From contig JAEUKJ010000088.1 of assembly GCA_016792665.1 (NCBI GenBank), positions 1-36,090 of the forward strand: a stretch of 36,090 bases of DNA, in the 5' to 3' direction. Numbering within the stretch: the stretch's first letter is position 1; each line of letters starts with the position of its first letter. Below, in pieces: positions 1 through 7,698 of the stretch. The notes below the pieces were generated by a model that did not search any database, was not told the origin of the DNA, and saw only the letters and a program-made list of their open reading frames with translations. This DNA is from Deltaproteobacteria bacterium (GTDB lineage: Bacteria; Myxococcota_A; UBA9042; PHBI01). A program made the position numbers and the translations under genes.

Positions 1-1
1 C

Positions 2-208
2 ATCATCGTCGAGAAGCTCGTGGTCGACATCAAGGACGTGGTCCCCGAAGCCAGCCTGGTCAAAGATCTCGGCGCCGACTCCATCGACGGCGTCGAGCTC
101 GTGATGGAGCTCGAGCGGGAGTTCCACTTCACGGTATCGGATGAGGACGCCGAGAAGGCGCAGACGGTCGGCGACGTCATCCGCTATTGCGAGACGCACG
201 CGAAGTAA
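2..208 (+). CDS. Acyl carrier protein, 5'-truncated by the window edge
   Basis: Carrier protein that holds acyl chains as thioesters on a phosphopantetheine arm during fatty-acid or polyketide-type synthesis in the cytoplasm. The reading frame is open from base 2, so the true start lies to the left. The visible part holds the classic ACP helix II motif G-A-D-S-I-D with the modifiable serine at bases 80-82, preceded by the acidic loop [10 protein letters not shown] and followed by helices [11 protein letters not shown] and [14 protein letters not shown]. The usual DSL is DSI here, a common variant. The length and motif order fit a stand-alone ACP of about 80 residues. No synthase partner is visible, so whether it serves general fatty-acid synthesis or a specialised pathway cannot be told. 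Confidence 0.9.
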   Translation: MIVEKLVVDIKDVVPEASLVKDLGADSIDGVELVMELEREFHFTVSDEDAEKAQTVGDVIRYCETHAK

Positions 209-301
209 GGGCGGCGCGCGACATCGGCGCGGCGGACACGTGACGTCGAGCCCCGGTCCGTCGCCCGGAATCTGCTCGTGTTCTGGGATGTTGGGGCCGC
301 C

Positions 302-350
302 CCTCGCGAGGTCGCGAGGTCCGAAACGTGCCGACCCGAAACGTGCCGAC
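302..350. promoter_or_regulatory. Palindrome followed by a 15-bp tandem repeat upstream of a lipoprotein gene
   Basis: Bases 302-309 and 312-319 are perfect reverse complements (CCTCGCGA / TCGCGAGG) separated by two bases. Directly after come two identical 15-bp units, CCGAAACGTGCCGAC, at 321-335 and 336-350. The block ends 14 bases before the ATG at 364, so it lies in the leader of that gene. It may be an operator or an RNA structure; that role is inference only. The rest of 209-363 shows nothing else recognisable. Confidence 0.45.
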
Positions 351-363
351 CAGGAACGATCCG

Positions 364-1533
364 ATGCATCGCCTGCGACTGACTTGCTCGACCCTCGCGC
401 TCGCGCTGTTGGGATGTTCGTCGTCGTCGCCGGGTCTCGCGGACGAGGCGGCGACGGCGACCGGTACACCGTTGAGCGACGCCACGGCGAGGCCGCCCGC
501 GGACCCCACACGCGAGCTGCGCCCATCTGGGGTGGGCCCGCAGCTCGCACCCTCGGACCAGAAGCCCGCACCCATCGTGAGCGTCGAGACTCCATGGCCG
601 CGCGTGCTGCCGTGTGAGGCCTTCTCGGAGGTGACCTTCGAGGTCTTCGACGCCGGGGGGACGATCCCTCCCGAGCCCAGAACCCTGACCTGGCGAACGG
701 ACAGAGGCGCGTCCATCGCCTTTCGCGCGACCCGCTCGGGCCCCGCGCAGGTGGCCGACGCGATGGCACTCGGGCCGAACTTCCCGAGTCGCGCGCTCTC
801 TCGCCTGGACGTCCCCGCGCATGCCGCGCCCGAGGGCGCTCTCGTCAACCTCTGGCTCCGCTGCGCAGGCACTGACGGGGCAGGCATCGAGTGGGTCTGC
901 AAGCGCGGTGAGCGCTGCACGCTCGGGGTCGTCTATCCGCCCGCAAGTGCGGCGCAATGGCCCGCCGCGCTGGAAGCCGAAGGAGCGCTGAGCGATCGCA
1001 TCGAGCGCCTTCTGAAGCCCAAGGACAGCAGGCCGACCCCGCTCGGGCGGACCGCACGCGACGCTGTGTCGGCCATCACCCGCGAGGTCGCGCTCGGGAC
1101 GCGCGCCTGGCTCGACGCCGCGTGCGTCCAGGACCGGTGTCCTTCACTGATCATGGAGGCGGGCGCGCGCCTGACGCGCTTCATCGAGGCGTCTGCCACG
1201 CGGGTCGTCCGAGACGGCAACCTGGCTTCGCCGGGCCTGGTACGGATCGTCCGCGCCGACCAACGTCAGGTCCTGGACAACGAGCACTATCGCGCCGGCT
1301 ACCCGCGCCTGGAGGTCGAGGCAGAGGCGGGCGCGGAGACCGTGTCGCTCACCTGGGAGCGCCCCGAGGACTGGCGCCTCTCGTTCGGGGAGGCCGGGCC
1401 GGGCCGCGTCACGTGCGCGTCGGACGGATGCGCCGCGGGCGAGGTGTCCGTCGGCTCGACCTTGGCCTTCCACTTCTATCATCCCGGCGGCTTCGGCGTC
1501 CGGGGGGCCCCAGTGGCGGTGCCCGCTCATTGA
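364..1533 (+). CDS. Putative lipoprotein of unknown function
   Basis: Encodes 389 residues beginning MHRLRLTCSTLALALLGC: a short basic start, a hydrophobic core and a lipobox-like L-L-G-C followed by a serine run. It is therefore predicted to be exported and lipid-anchored. A Thr/Ala/Pro-rich linker of about 60 residues precedes the main body, which has several cysteines (for example ALVNLWLRC and CVQDRC) and a beta-rich C-terminus. I do not recognise a family. The ATG at 364 was preferred over the in-frame ATG/GTG 36 bases upstream because it puts the signal peptide at the N-terminus; a weak AGGA lies about 10 bases before it. It converges on another small lipoprotein gene. Confidence 0.75.
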   Translation: MHRLRLTCSTLALALLGCSSSSPGLADEAATATGTPLSDATARPPADPTRELRPSGVGPQLAPSDQKPAPIVSVETPWPRVLPCEAFSEVTFEVFDAGGTIPPEPRTLTWRTDRGASIAFRATRSGPAQVADAMALGPNFPSRALSRLDVPAHAAPEGALVNLWLRCAGTDGAGIEWVCKRGERCTLGVVYPPASAAQWPAALEAEGALSDRIERLLKPKDSRPTPLGRTARDAVSAITREVALGTRAWLDAACVQDRCPSLIMEAGARLTRFIEASATRVVRDGNLASPGLVRIVRADQRQVLDNEHYRAGYPRLEVEAEAGAETVSLTWERPEDWRLSFGEAGPGRVTCASDGCAAGEVSVGSTLAFHFYHPGGFGVRGAPVAVPAH

Positions 1534-1578
1534 GGCGAGAGCGCGTGCTGGGCGCTGAGCGCGGAGTATCTACACGGG

Positions 1579-1971
1579 TCAGCGAGGGCAGAGGTCGGCG
1601 AATCCGGGCGAGTAGCAGCGCCCGCCGCCGAGGTCGGCAGGGATGCACGCAGTGAAGGGTGAACACCCGTAGTTGTCACTGCCGCCCCAATAGCCGACGC
1701 GACCGCAGTGCGGGGCGATGGCGTCCGTGCAGTCGGCGTCGTCGTTACACGGGAGCGCGCAGAATGGCTGGTCCGATGGTGGGGGACACGGAGCCCTCCG
1801 ACAATAGCTGGTCGCGTAATCGTCGAACCAAGTCCAGCCGGCTGCGCGGCATGGCTCAGGCAGCGACGGCCAGCAATCCAAAGGGGTGTCGGGGCGTGGC
1901 TCGGGGCCGGAGTCGGCGCAGGCGGAGAGTGTGAGGAGTAAAAGCAAAGTCGAGGTCGCTGAGGTTCGCAC
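1579..1971 (-). CDS. Small cysteine-rich lipoprotein
   Basis: Encodes 130 residues. The start is a GTG at 1969-1971, chosen because GGAG lies 5 bases upstream and the frame then begins with a signal sequence (MRTSATSTLLLLLTLSAC) carrying the lipobox L-S-A-C. The mature part has about a dozen cysteines, including PCNDDADC and CGRVGYWGG. This spacing resembles the disulfide-rich modules common in secreted myxobacterial proteins, where C-x3-D-x-D/E-C patterns recur. Function is unknown; surface display or binding is inference. The next gene upstream on the same strand is the DNA glycosylase gene, 56 bases away, so cotranscription is possible. A spurious longer frame extends far upstream and is not real. 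Confidence 0.7.
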   Translation of the reverse strand: MRTSATSTLLLLLTLSACADSGPEPRPDTPLDCWPSLPEPCRAAGWTWFDDYATSYCRRAPCPPPSDQPFCALPCNDDADCTDAIAPHCGRVGYWGGSDNYGCSPFTACIPADLGGGRCYSPGFADLCPR

Positions 1972-2027
1972 GGAGGCTCCAGTGTTCAATCGCAGGTGGC
2001 CTGCTCCTGCGGAGCCCACGATCGAGA

Positions 2028-2666
2028 TCAAGGGGCTTTGGAGAGGTCGACCGCGCGCCAGAGGTACCAGCTCGCGACTGAGCGATAGGGGCGCCAGGGC
2101 TCGGCCGCGGCCATGAGCTCCTTGGGCTTTGGCAGCGCCTCGGTCCCATAGGTGAGCTGGAAGCCCTTCTGCACGCCGAGGTCGGTGGCGGGCAGGACGT
2201 CGGGGCGGCCGAGGCGGAACATGAGCAGCATCTCGACGGTCCAGGCGCCGATGCCGCGGACGGCGGTGAGGCGCGCGAGGACCTCGGCGTCGTCCATCTT
2301 CTTCAGCGCTGCGAGGGTCGGGACGGTGCCGTCGTCGGTCTTTTGCGCGAGGTCGCGCAGCGCCAGGAGCTTGTTTCGTGAGAGGCCGGCCGCGCGGAGC
2401 GACGCGTCGTCGAGGGCGTCGAGGTCCGACGGCTTGGGGCGGCCGCGGCCCTTGGGCATGAGGTCCAGCACGCGGCCAAGGATGGTCGCGGCGGCCTTGC
2501 CCGAGAGCTGCTGGTAGACGATGGCGCGCAAGAGCGCGTGGAAAGGGCTCTGGGTGGGTGGCGGCGTGAGGGTGAAGGGGCCGGCCTGAGCGATGAGCTC
2601 GCCCATGAGGGGGTCGACGTCGGAGAGGTGGGCGGTGGCATGAGCGGGGTCGTAGGTGAGCGACAT
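2028..2666 (-). CDS. AlkA-type DNA-3-methyladenine glycosylase (HhH-GPD)
   Basis: Base-excision repair enzyme that flips out and removes alkylated bases such as 3-methyladenine from DNA. The 212-residue product has the HhH-GPD order: helix LLRAIVYQQLSGKAA (about 45-59), the helix-hairpin-helix LTAVRGIGAWTVEML (about 133-147), and the catalytic aspartate D162 in LPATDLGV. It lacks the N-terminal TATA-binding-like domain of E. coli AlkA and so matches the shorter bacterial subfamily. ATG 2666 (MSLTYDPAHA) was chosen; the frame remains open 39 codons further but that extension is arginine/proline-rich non-coding-like sequence. It is transcribed divergently from the ATPase gene at 2775, with 108 bases between them. 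Confidence 0.88.
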   Translation of the reverse strand: MSLTYDPAHATAHLSDVDPLMGELIAQAGPFTLTPPPTQSPFHALLRAIVYQQLSGKAAATILGRVLDLMPKGRGRPKPSDLDALDDASLRAAGLSRNKLLALRDLAQKTDDGTVPTLAALKKMDDAEVLARLTAVRGIGAWTVEMLLMFRLGRPDVLPATDLGVQKGFQLTYGTEALPKPKELMAAAEPWRPYRSVASWYLWRAVDLSKAP

Positions 2667-2774
2667 GATCCGAACGTAGCACGGCCGGCGGCGGGAGCGC
2701 ACGGCCTCGGGGCGGGTGCGGGGCACGCGCGCTTGAGGTAGTCTTGGTGCTGGTATTGCGGACTGGGAGGGACC

Positions 2775-5180
2775 ATGGCGCACGAGCCGTCACCGTTGTT
2801 TTGGGAGATCTACGAGCAGGTCGTCGCGGACGAGGCCCTCGATGCGCAAGCATGGGCCCTGGTCGAGGCGGCCTTCGAGGGCAGGGAGGCCTTGGAGCGG
2901 GCCTTGGGCGGCGCGGCGAGTGCGGGCGCGCGGGCCGAGGCGACGGCGAGGACGCGGCCGGTACCACCACGGACCTGGTTGTCGAAGGTCGAGGTCGAGG
3001 GGTTCCGGGGGATCGGCAAGAAGGTGACGATCGAGTTGCCGCCGGGGCCCGGGCTCACGGTGGTGAAGGGTCGGAACGGAACCGGCAAGTCGAGTGTGGC
3101 CGAGGCGTTGGAGGTCGCGCTGACGGGAGAGTGCCGGCGCTGGAACGATCGGCCGGCCGATTGGAAGAGCGGGTGGAAGAACCTGCACCATGGCGAGACG
3201 CGCATCGCGGCGGCCTTTCAGACCGAGGGTCGCGGGGTGACCCAGATCTCACGCAAGGTCTCTGGCGAGGCCGAGCTCGAGGACGCGGCGGTCGAGGTGC
3301 TGCGCGGGGGTGAGAAGTCCGACCTTGCGGCGCTCGGGTGGGACGAGGCGCTCGCGACCCATCGCCCCATCCTCGCGTACGGCGACCTCGGCAAGCTCAT
3401 GACCGAGGGGCCGAGCAAGCTCTTCGATGCGCTGAAGGGGATCCTGGGCCTGGATGAGATCGTGCGCGTGCAGCAGCGCTTGAGCGACGCGAGGAAGGCG
3501 CGCGAGAAGATCGTCGAGGAAGCCAAGGGCGAGCACAAGCGGCTCGTGACAGACCTCGGGGCGCTGGATGATCCGCGCGCGAAGCGCTGCGCCGAGGCGT
3601 TGGGCGGAAGGAAGTGGAAGCTCGAGGCGGTGGCCGACCTGTTGGTCGGCGGGACGGTCGATGAGCGTCTCGAGAAGCTGGAGCAGGTGCAGCGCGTGAC
3701 GTTGCCCGAGGCCGCTCACGTGGACGCGGTGGTCGCGAGGGTGCGCGCCGCAGTGGCCGAGAAGGAGGCGCTCGCAGCGACCGAGGCGGGTCGACACCAC
3801 GAGACGGCGACGCTGTTGCAGCATGCGCTGACGTGGCATGGGCGCGCGGGGGAGGCGGCGTGTCCGGTGTGTGGCGAGGGGCGGCTGGACGCGGCGTGGC
3901 GCGCACGGAGTGAGGCGGCGCTCGCGTCGATGACCGCAGCGACCGCGCGCATGAGGGCGGTGGACGGCGAGCTCGAGGCGGCTGTGAGGGCTGGGCGGCA
4001 GTTGGCAGTGCCGGTGCCGGGCGCGCTGAGGGGGCTCGGAGAGCTCGGGTTGTCGAGTGAGGTCGAAGGTGCGTGGGCGCAGTTCGCGGCGGCGTCGGAG
4101 GCGCGCGATGCGAGGGGGTTGGTGGCGCAGCTCGAGCAGAGCTACCCCGCGCTGAGCACGGCGCATGCGGCGCTGATGGGCGACGTGGGGGCGCGGCTGG
4201 ACGCGAGCGAGCGACGTTGGGCGCCGCTCCTGGGGCGGCTCATGGCGTGGCATCCGAAGGCCGAGGCGGCGGTCGCGGCGGGCGACGCGGTGAAGCGCCT
4301 GAAGGGTGCCGAGGAGCTCTTGAAGGGGATCGACGGGGACATGCGCACCAAGCGCTTTGCGCCGATCGCGAAGCAGGCGCAGGAGATCTGGTCGAAGCTG
4401 CGGCAAGAGAGCAGCGTGTCGCTCGCGAACATCGAGCTCGCGGGGACGGCGACCAAGCGCAGGGTCGAGATCGAGGTGGCGATCGACGGCAACGAGGTCA
4501 ACGCGCTGGCCCTGTCGATGTTCATCCCGCGGCTGACGCATGAGGACAGCCCGTTTCGCTTCGTCGTGATCGACGACCCGGTGCAGGCGATGGACCCGTT
4601 CAAGGTCGATGGGCTGGCGCAGGTCTTGAGAGATCTCGCCAAGACCCGGCAGGTCATCGTGCTCACGCACGACACGCGGCTGCCCGAGGCGCTGCTTCGC
4701 ATGCAGATCCCGGCGACGATATACGAGGTCGTGAGGCGGTTGGAGTCGGTGGTCGAGGTGCGGCTCTCGAGTGACCCGGTGCGGCAATACCTCGGGGACG
4801 CGCGGGCACTGCGATATGCCGCCAACACGATCGGGATGGGCGTGGTGAAGACCGTGGTGCCGGCCCTGTGCCGCTCGGCGCTCGAGGCGGCGCTGTCACG
4901 CGTGGCGCGACGCAGGCTGCTGGCGGCGGGCCTTGGGCACGACGCGATCGACGAGCGCATGAGGCAGGCCAAGCCGACGAACCATATCGCGGCGCTGGCG
5001 CTGTTCGGCGACATGGAACGCGGGGAGAAGATCCTGCCGCTCTTGAACAAGTGGGGGCGGTCGCACGCGGACACCTTCGTGCTCTTGAAGAGCGGCGCCC
5101 ATGACGGGTTCGACGGGGACGTCGAGGCGCTGTGCTTGGCGACCGAGAGGCTGGCGGAGCTGGTCGAGAGGCACGCATGA
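2775..5180 (+). CDS. Rad50/RloC-like AAA ATPase with CxxC hook and HEPN-like C-terminal domain
   Basis: Encodes 801 residues. Seen: an N-terminal extra segment (1-66); an SMC/Rad50-type ATPase head with Walker A GRNGTGKSS (99-107); a long helical middle with a CPVC pair at 363-366, placed like a zinc hook; Walker B FVVIDDP (596-602) followed by QAMDP; and an H-loop LTHDT. The ABC signature is degenerate (G-N-E before NALALSMF). The last 110 residues form an all-helical domain with R700-x3-E704 and H776, the triad order of PrrC/RloC anticodon nucleases and similar to HEPN/DUF4145 folds. GGGAGGG precedes the ATG. The stop overlaps the next start (ATGA), so the two products probably act together. 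RloC-like RNA-targeting defence is inference; a DNA-repair ATPase is the alternative. Confidence 0.75.
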   Translation: MAHEPSPLFWEIYEQVVADEALDAQAWALVEAAFEGREALERALGGAASAGARAEATARTRPVPPRTWLSKVEVEGFRGIGKKVTIELPPGPGLTVVKGRNGTGKSSVAEALEVALTGECRRWNDRPADWKSGWKNLHHGETRIAAAFQTEGRGVTQISRKVSGEAELEDAAVEVLRGGEKSDLAALGWDEALATHRPILAYGDLGKLMTEGPSKLFDALKGILGLDEIVRVQQRLSDARKAREKIVEEAKGEHKRLVTDLGALDDPRAKRCAEALGGRKWKLEAVADLLVGGTVDERLEKLEQVQRVTLPEAAHVDAVVARVRAAVAEKEALAATEAGRHHETATLLQHALTWHGRAGEAACPVCGEGRLDAAWRARSEAALASMTAATARMRAVDGELEAAVRAGRQLAVPVPGALRGLGELGLSSEVEGAWAQFAAASEARDARGLVAQLEQSYPALSTAHAALMGDVGARLDASERRWAPLLGRLMAWHPKAEAAVAAGDAVKRLKGAEELLKGIDGDMRTKRFAPIAKQAQEIWSKLRQESSVSLANIELAGTATKRRVEIEVAIDGNEVNALALSMFIPRLTHEDSPFRFVVIDDPVQAMDPFKVDGLAQVLRDLAKTRQVIVLTHDTRLPEALLRMQIPATIYEVVRRLESVVEVRLSSDPVRQYLGDARALRYAANTIGMGVVKTVVPALCRSALEAALSRVARRRLLAAGLGHDAIDERMRQAKPTNHIAALALFGDMERGEKILPLLNKWGRSHADTFVLLKSGAHDGFDGDVEALCLATERLAELVERHA

Positions 5181-5557
5181 CGCCGGCAGAGAAGGCGAGA
5201 GAGGCGCGGCGCCTGATCGCGCAGGACGACGTGGCGACGCGCTTCGCGTGGGCACCGGCAGCGGTGATCCTGGCGCGCCAGGCGCTCGAGGGAACTATTG
5301 ATAGCCACTATCGGAAGTTTCCATCGACGCGTGGCATCGCGGACGCGACGTGGCGCGAGAAGCTCATCTGCTTGCCGTTCTACTTTCGGCCTGACGATCC
5401 CGAGGGGAAGGCGCTGGTCGAGCGTGTCGCCTGGTGCTGGGTCGCTTTGTCGAACGCGGCGCACGAGCGCGGGTTGACCATGACCCCATCGGCGAGTGAC
5501 ATCGCGAAGTGGCTGGAGACCGTCGACGCCTTCGTCGCGGCGGTCGAGGCGGCTTAG
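5177..5557 (+). CDS. Small HEPN/DUF4145-like protein coupled to the ATPase
   Basis: Encodes 126 residues, translationally coupled to the ATPase gene by an ATGA overlap at 5177-5180. The protein is all-helical by appearance. Helix ILARQALEGTIDSHY (31-45) and the later WVALSNAAHERG (88-99) resemble the paired helices of DUF4145/HEPN proteins. R34, E38 and H96 repeat the R-x3-E...H pattern at the end of the upstream ATPase, so this may be a stand-alone copy of the same domain. Some codons (ATT, GAT, ACT, TAT around 5290-5310) are less GC-biased than in neighbours. It may be an effector, an immunity subunit or a structural partner; sequence alone does not decide. It converges on the GST-like gene with 7 bases between stops. 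Confidence 0.65.
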   Translation: MTPAEKAREARRLIAQDDVATRFAWAPAAVILARQALEGTIDSHYRKFPSTRGIADATWREKLICLPFYFRPDDPEGKALVERVAWCWVALSNAAHERGLTMTPSASDIAKWLETVDAFVAAVEAA

Positions 5558-5564
5558 CGACGCG

Positions 5565-6191
5565 TCAGCTCGGGTGCGTGGCCACCATCGATGGGCGCTG
5601 CGCGAAGGCCTCGAACCAGGCCGCGAGGCGCGCTCGGCCCTCGCGGAAGTCACCGACAGGACGACGGAAGTCGAGCCAGCCGAGGGTGGCCCCAAGGCAC
5701 AGGTGGGCGAGGTTCGGGGAGGCCGTGGTCGGGTCGCGGGTGAGATCGTGATCGGCCTCGAGGGCGTCGAGGCCCTGGAGGACCTTGGCGGACTGGCCGT
5801 CGAGCCAGGGCTGCCAGTGGAGTTGGGCGGGGCGCTGGGCACGCTCGTAGAAGACGAGGATGCCGGCCTCGAGGATGCCGTCGCACAAGGCCTGGGTGCG
5901 GAGGACAGGCCAGCGCGCGGGGCCGAGCGGGGTGAGGCGCGGGGCATCGTCAGCGGCAGCGACGGACTCGAGGTAGTCGACGATGACGACCGAGTCGTAG
6001 AGGGTCTCGCCGTCGTCGGTGACGAGCGCCGGGATCTTGGACAGCGGGTTGTGGCGCGAGAGCTCGGGGTCGGGCGCCTGCGGGCTCGGACGGAGGTAGA
6101 CGGTCTCGATGCGCTGGGCCAGGCCGAGCTCGTGCGCGGCGAGCATGACCTTGCGGACAAACGGCGAGGTCTGCGTGTGGAAGAGCTTCAT
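5565..6191 (-). CDS. Glutathione S-transferase family protein
   Basis: Encodes 208 residues with a thioredoxin-fold N-terminal domain: MKLFHTQTSPFVRKVMLAAH carries the serine-containing active-site region (TSPFVRK), and LSKIPALVTDDG contains the cis-proline IPAL. The E/D-S pair that binds the glutathione gamma-glutamyl group appears in ETLYDSVVIVDYL. The helical C-terminal domain occupies about residues 90-208. The closest overall resemblance is to the YibF-like branch of bacterial GSTs, whose substrates are poorly known. Its start codon overlaps the stop of the upstream gene by four bases, so the two are one transcription unit. Glutathione conjugation or disulfide exchange is the family role; the actual substrate is unknown. 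Confidence 0.88.
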   Translation of the reverse strand: MKLFHTQTSPFVRKVMLAAHELGLAQRIETVYLRPSPQAPDPELSRHNPLSKIPALVTDDGETLYDSVVIVDYLESVAAADDAPRLTPLGPARWPVLRTQALCDGILEAGILVFYERAQRPAQLHWQPWLDGQSAKVLQGLDALEADHDLTRDPTTASPNLAHLCLGATLGWLDFRRPVGDFREGRARLAAWFEAFAQRPSMVATHPS

Positions 6192-7129
6192 GGCGGGCTC
6201 GACGGTGCGGGTGAGGGGACGGGTGAGGGCGCGGGGGCGCGAGACGGCGGAACGGGAGGCGGCGGCCCCTGGATGCCGAGGCGCCAGGCGAGGACGCCGC
6301 CATCGCGGGTGTGCGGCGTGGGCGTGAGGTGCTCGGCGGCGTTGCGGCCGACGGTCTCGCCAGGGGCGAGGTCGGTGTCGCGATCGGTGAGCCAGGTCAC
6401 GAGGTCATAGAAGAAGGTGATGGCGTGGCCGACGTCGCCAAGCCGTGTGTCGAGGTCGATCTCGCGACGGCCGAGGCGCGTGAGGCCCTGGCTCGACAGC
6501 GTGTAGTAGGCGTGGTCGCGCGCGATGAAGAGCGCGACCGCGAGGTGTGAGTGGGCGCCGGCCTTGACGCTCTCGGCGAAGTAGCTGGCCGGGTGGACCA
6601 CGGGGACATCGTCGAGGGCGACCGCGGCCGCGCGGGTCGTGTCGGCGAGCAGGGCGAGCGCGCGGACATAGGCGCGCATGGCGGGGATCGCGGCGAGTCG
6701 GGGCGCGGTCGTCGGGTAGAAGTGGACGACGAGCTGGCTCGCGTGGGCGGGCAGCGGAGCGTCGTCGAGGATGGCCGCGAGGCTTCGCTTGCGGGGCTCG
6801 GCGAGGGCCTCCGCGGGGCGAGGCGAGGCGACGTAGGCGACGAGGAAGTCGCCGAACTCGGGCACGCCGACGGCGACGAGCAGCGGGGCGCCGAGCCCGC
6901 GGAGCTGATCGGGACTGGGCTTGACGAGGGTCGTCGGGGCGGCCCGCGCGTCGTTCGCGGCGGGCTGGGCGGGCGATGAGAGCGCGGCGAGCGCGGCCTG
7001 GAGGGCCTGTGCGGACGGTGCGGGTGCATCGGGGGCGATGAGGATCGCACCGTGCCAGGCGTCGGGAGGCGGGGGCGCGGGCCTCGGCGCAGAGAGCAAC
7101 ATTGCGAGCACGGTGAGGAGCGACACCAT
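6188..7129 (-). CDS. DUF4261-like protein with possible signal peptide
   Basis: Encodes 313 residues. It starts MVSLLTVLAMLLSAPRPAPPPP, a short hydrophobic segment that may be a signal peptide, although the positive charge usual at the N-terminus is missing. The central and C-terminal parts (ASQLVVHFYPTT, then a histidine-containing helix, YTLSSQGLTRLG, EIDLD, LAPGETVG) follow the pattern I associate with DUF4261, a family without known function. The last 25 residues are proline-rich (repeats of PAPSP). It overlaps the GST-like gene downstream by four bases, which suggests joint expression. The upstream intergenic space is shared with a divergent DUF4259-like gene. The family assignment is from memory of motif order and should be treated as tentative. 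Confidence 0.6.
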   Translation of the reverse strand: MVSLLTVLAMLLSAPRPAPPPPDAWHGAILIAPDAPAPSAQALQAALAALSSPAQPAANDARAAPTTLVKPSPDQLRGLGAPLLVAVGVPEFGDFLVAYVASPRPAEALAEPRKRSLAAILDDAPLPAHASQLVVHFYPTTAPRLAAIPAMRAYVRALALLADTTRAAAVALDDVPVVHPASYFAESVKAGAHSHLAVALFIARDHAYYTLSSQGLTRLGRREIDLDTRLGDVGHAITFFYDLVTWLTDRDTDLAPGETVGRNAAEHLTPTPHTRDGGVLAWRLGIQGPPPPVPPSRAPAPSPVPSPAPSSPP

Positions 7130-7284
7130 GGCGGCACTGTGGCGCGCGGGTCGAGGGGCGTCAACGTGGGGCGCCAGCCGCGGCGACAGGTGGCGGGCCG
7201 CGCGGAGGCGTGGTGCCTGCGGGTGCCGGGGCGGGGCGACATTATGGGGTTGGCGGGCGGGCGGCGGCGTGCGATGAGGCGCGC

Positions 7285-7659
7285 ATGGAAACGCCTCTTG
7301 CAGCAGCTCATGACTTTTCGAGCGAGCAGGCCAAGGCCTACTTCGCGGACTTCCTCGAGGACCCGAGCCTCGATTTCGTCAACGACACCTTCGAGTACGA
7401 CACGGACGACGCGGCCGAGACGGCCGAGGCGCTGCTCGCGGCGGAGATCGTCGCTGCGGCGATCGGCAACCCGGCAGCGGGCCTGCCCGCCGAGATCGTG
7501 AAGGCGATCAAGGGCGCCCCGAACAAGAAGCTCATGCAGCGTGCGCGGACCGCGGTGCGCGCGGCGCTCGAGCCGACCTCGACCCTGGCCGAGGCCTGGG
7601 CGATGGGGCCGGACCCGACGCTGTCGGCCGTGAAGAACCTGCTCGAGCGCTTGACCTGA
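7285..7659 (+). CDS. DUF4259-like small acidic protein
   Basis: Encodes 124 residues, start METPLAAAHDFSSEQ at 7285, supported by GAGG six bases upstream; a longer in-frame start at 7210 adds only a glycine/alanine-rich extension. The features AYFADFLEDP, then an acidic stretch, AAEIVAAAIGNPAAGLP, and a C-terminal helix ending VKNLLERL follow the DUF4259 pattern (A-A-E-x-V-A-x-x-G-x-P-x-x-x-L-P). The cellular role of that family is not known. The protein has no signal peptide or membrane segment, so it is presumably cytoplasmic. It is divergent from the DUF4261-like gene, with 155 bases between starts that hold no clear promoter I could define. Confidence 0.62.
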   Translation: METPLAAAHDFSSEQAKAYFADFLEDPSLDFVNDTFEYDTDDAAETAEALLAAEIVAAAIGNPAAGLPAEIVKAIKGAPNKKLMQRARTAVRAALEPTSTLAEAWAMGPDPTLSAVKNLLERLT

Positions 7660-7698
7660 TCGGTTGGTGACGCCCCGAGCTTCGCGCGATGGCGAGGC

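Noticed and set aside
3249-4787. A 512-codon minus-strand frame inside the ATPase gene
   Set aside because: Arg/His/Leu-rich shadow of a clearly coding plus-strand gene.
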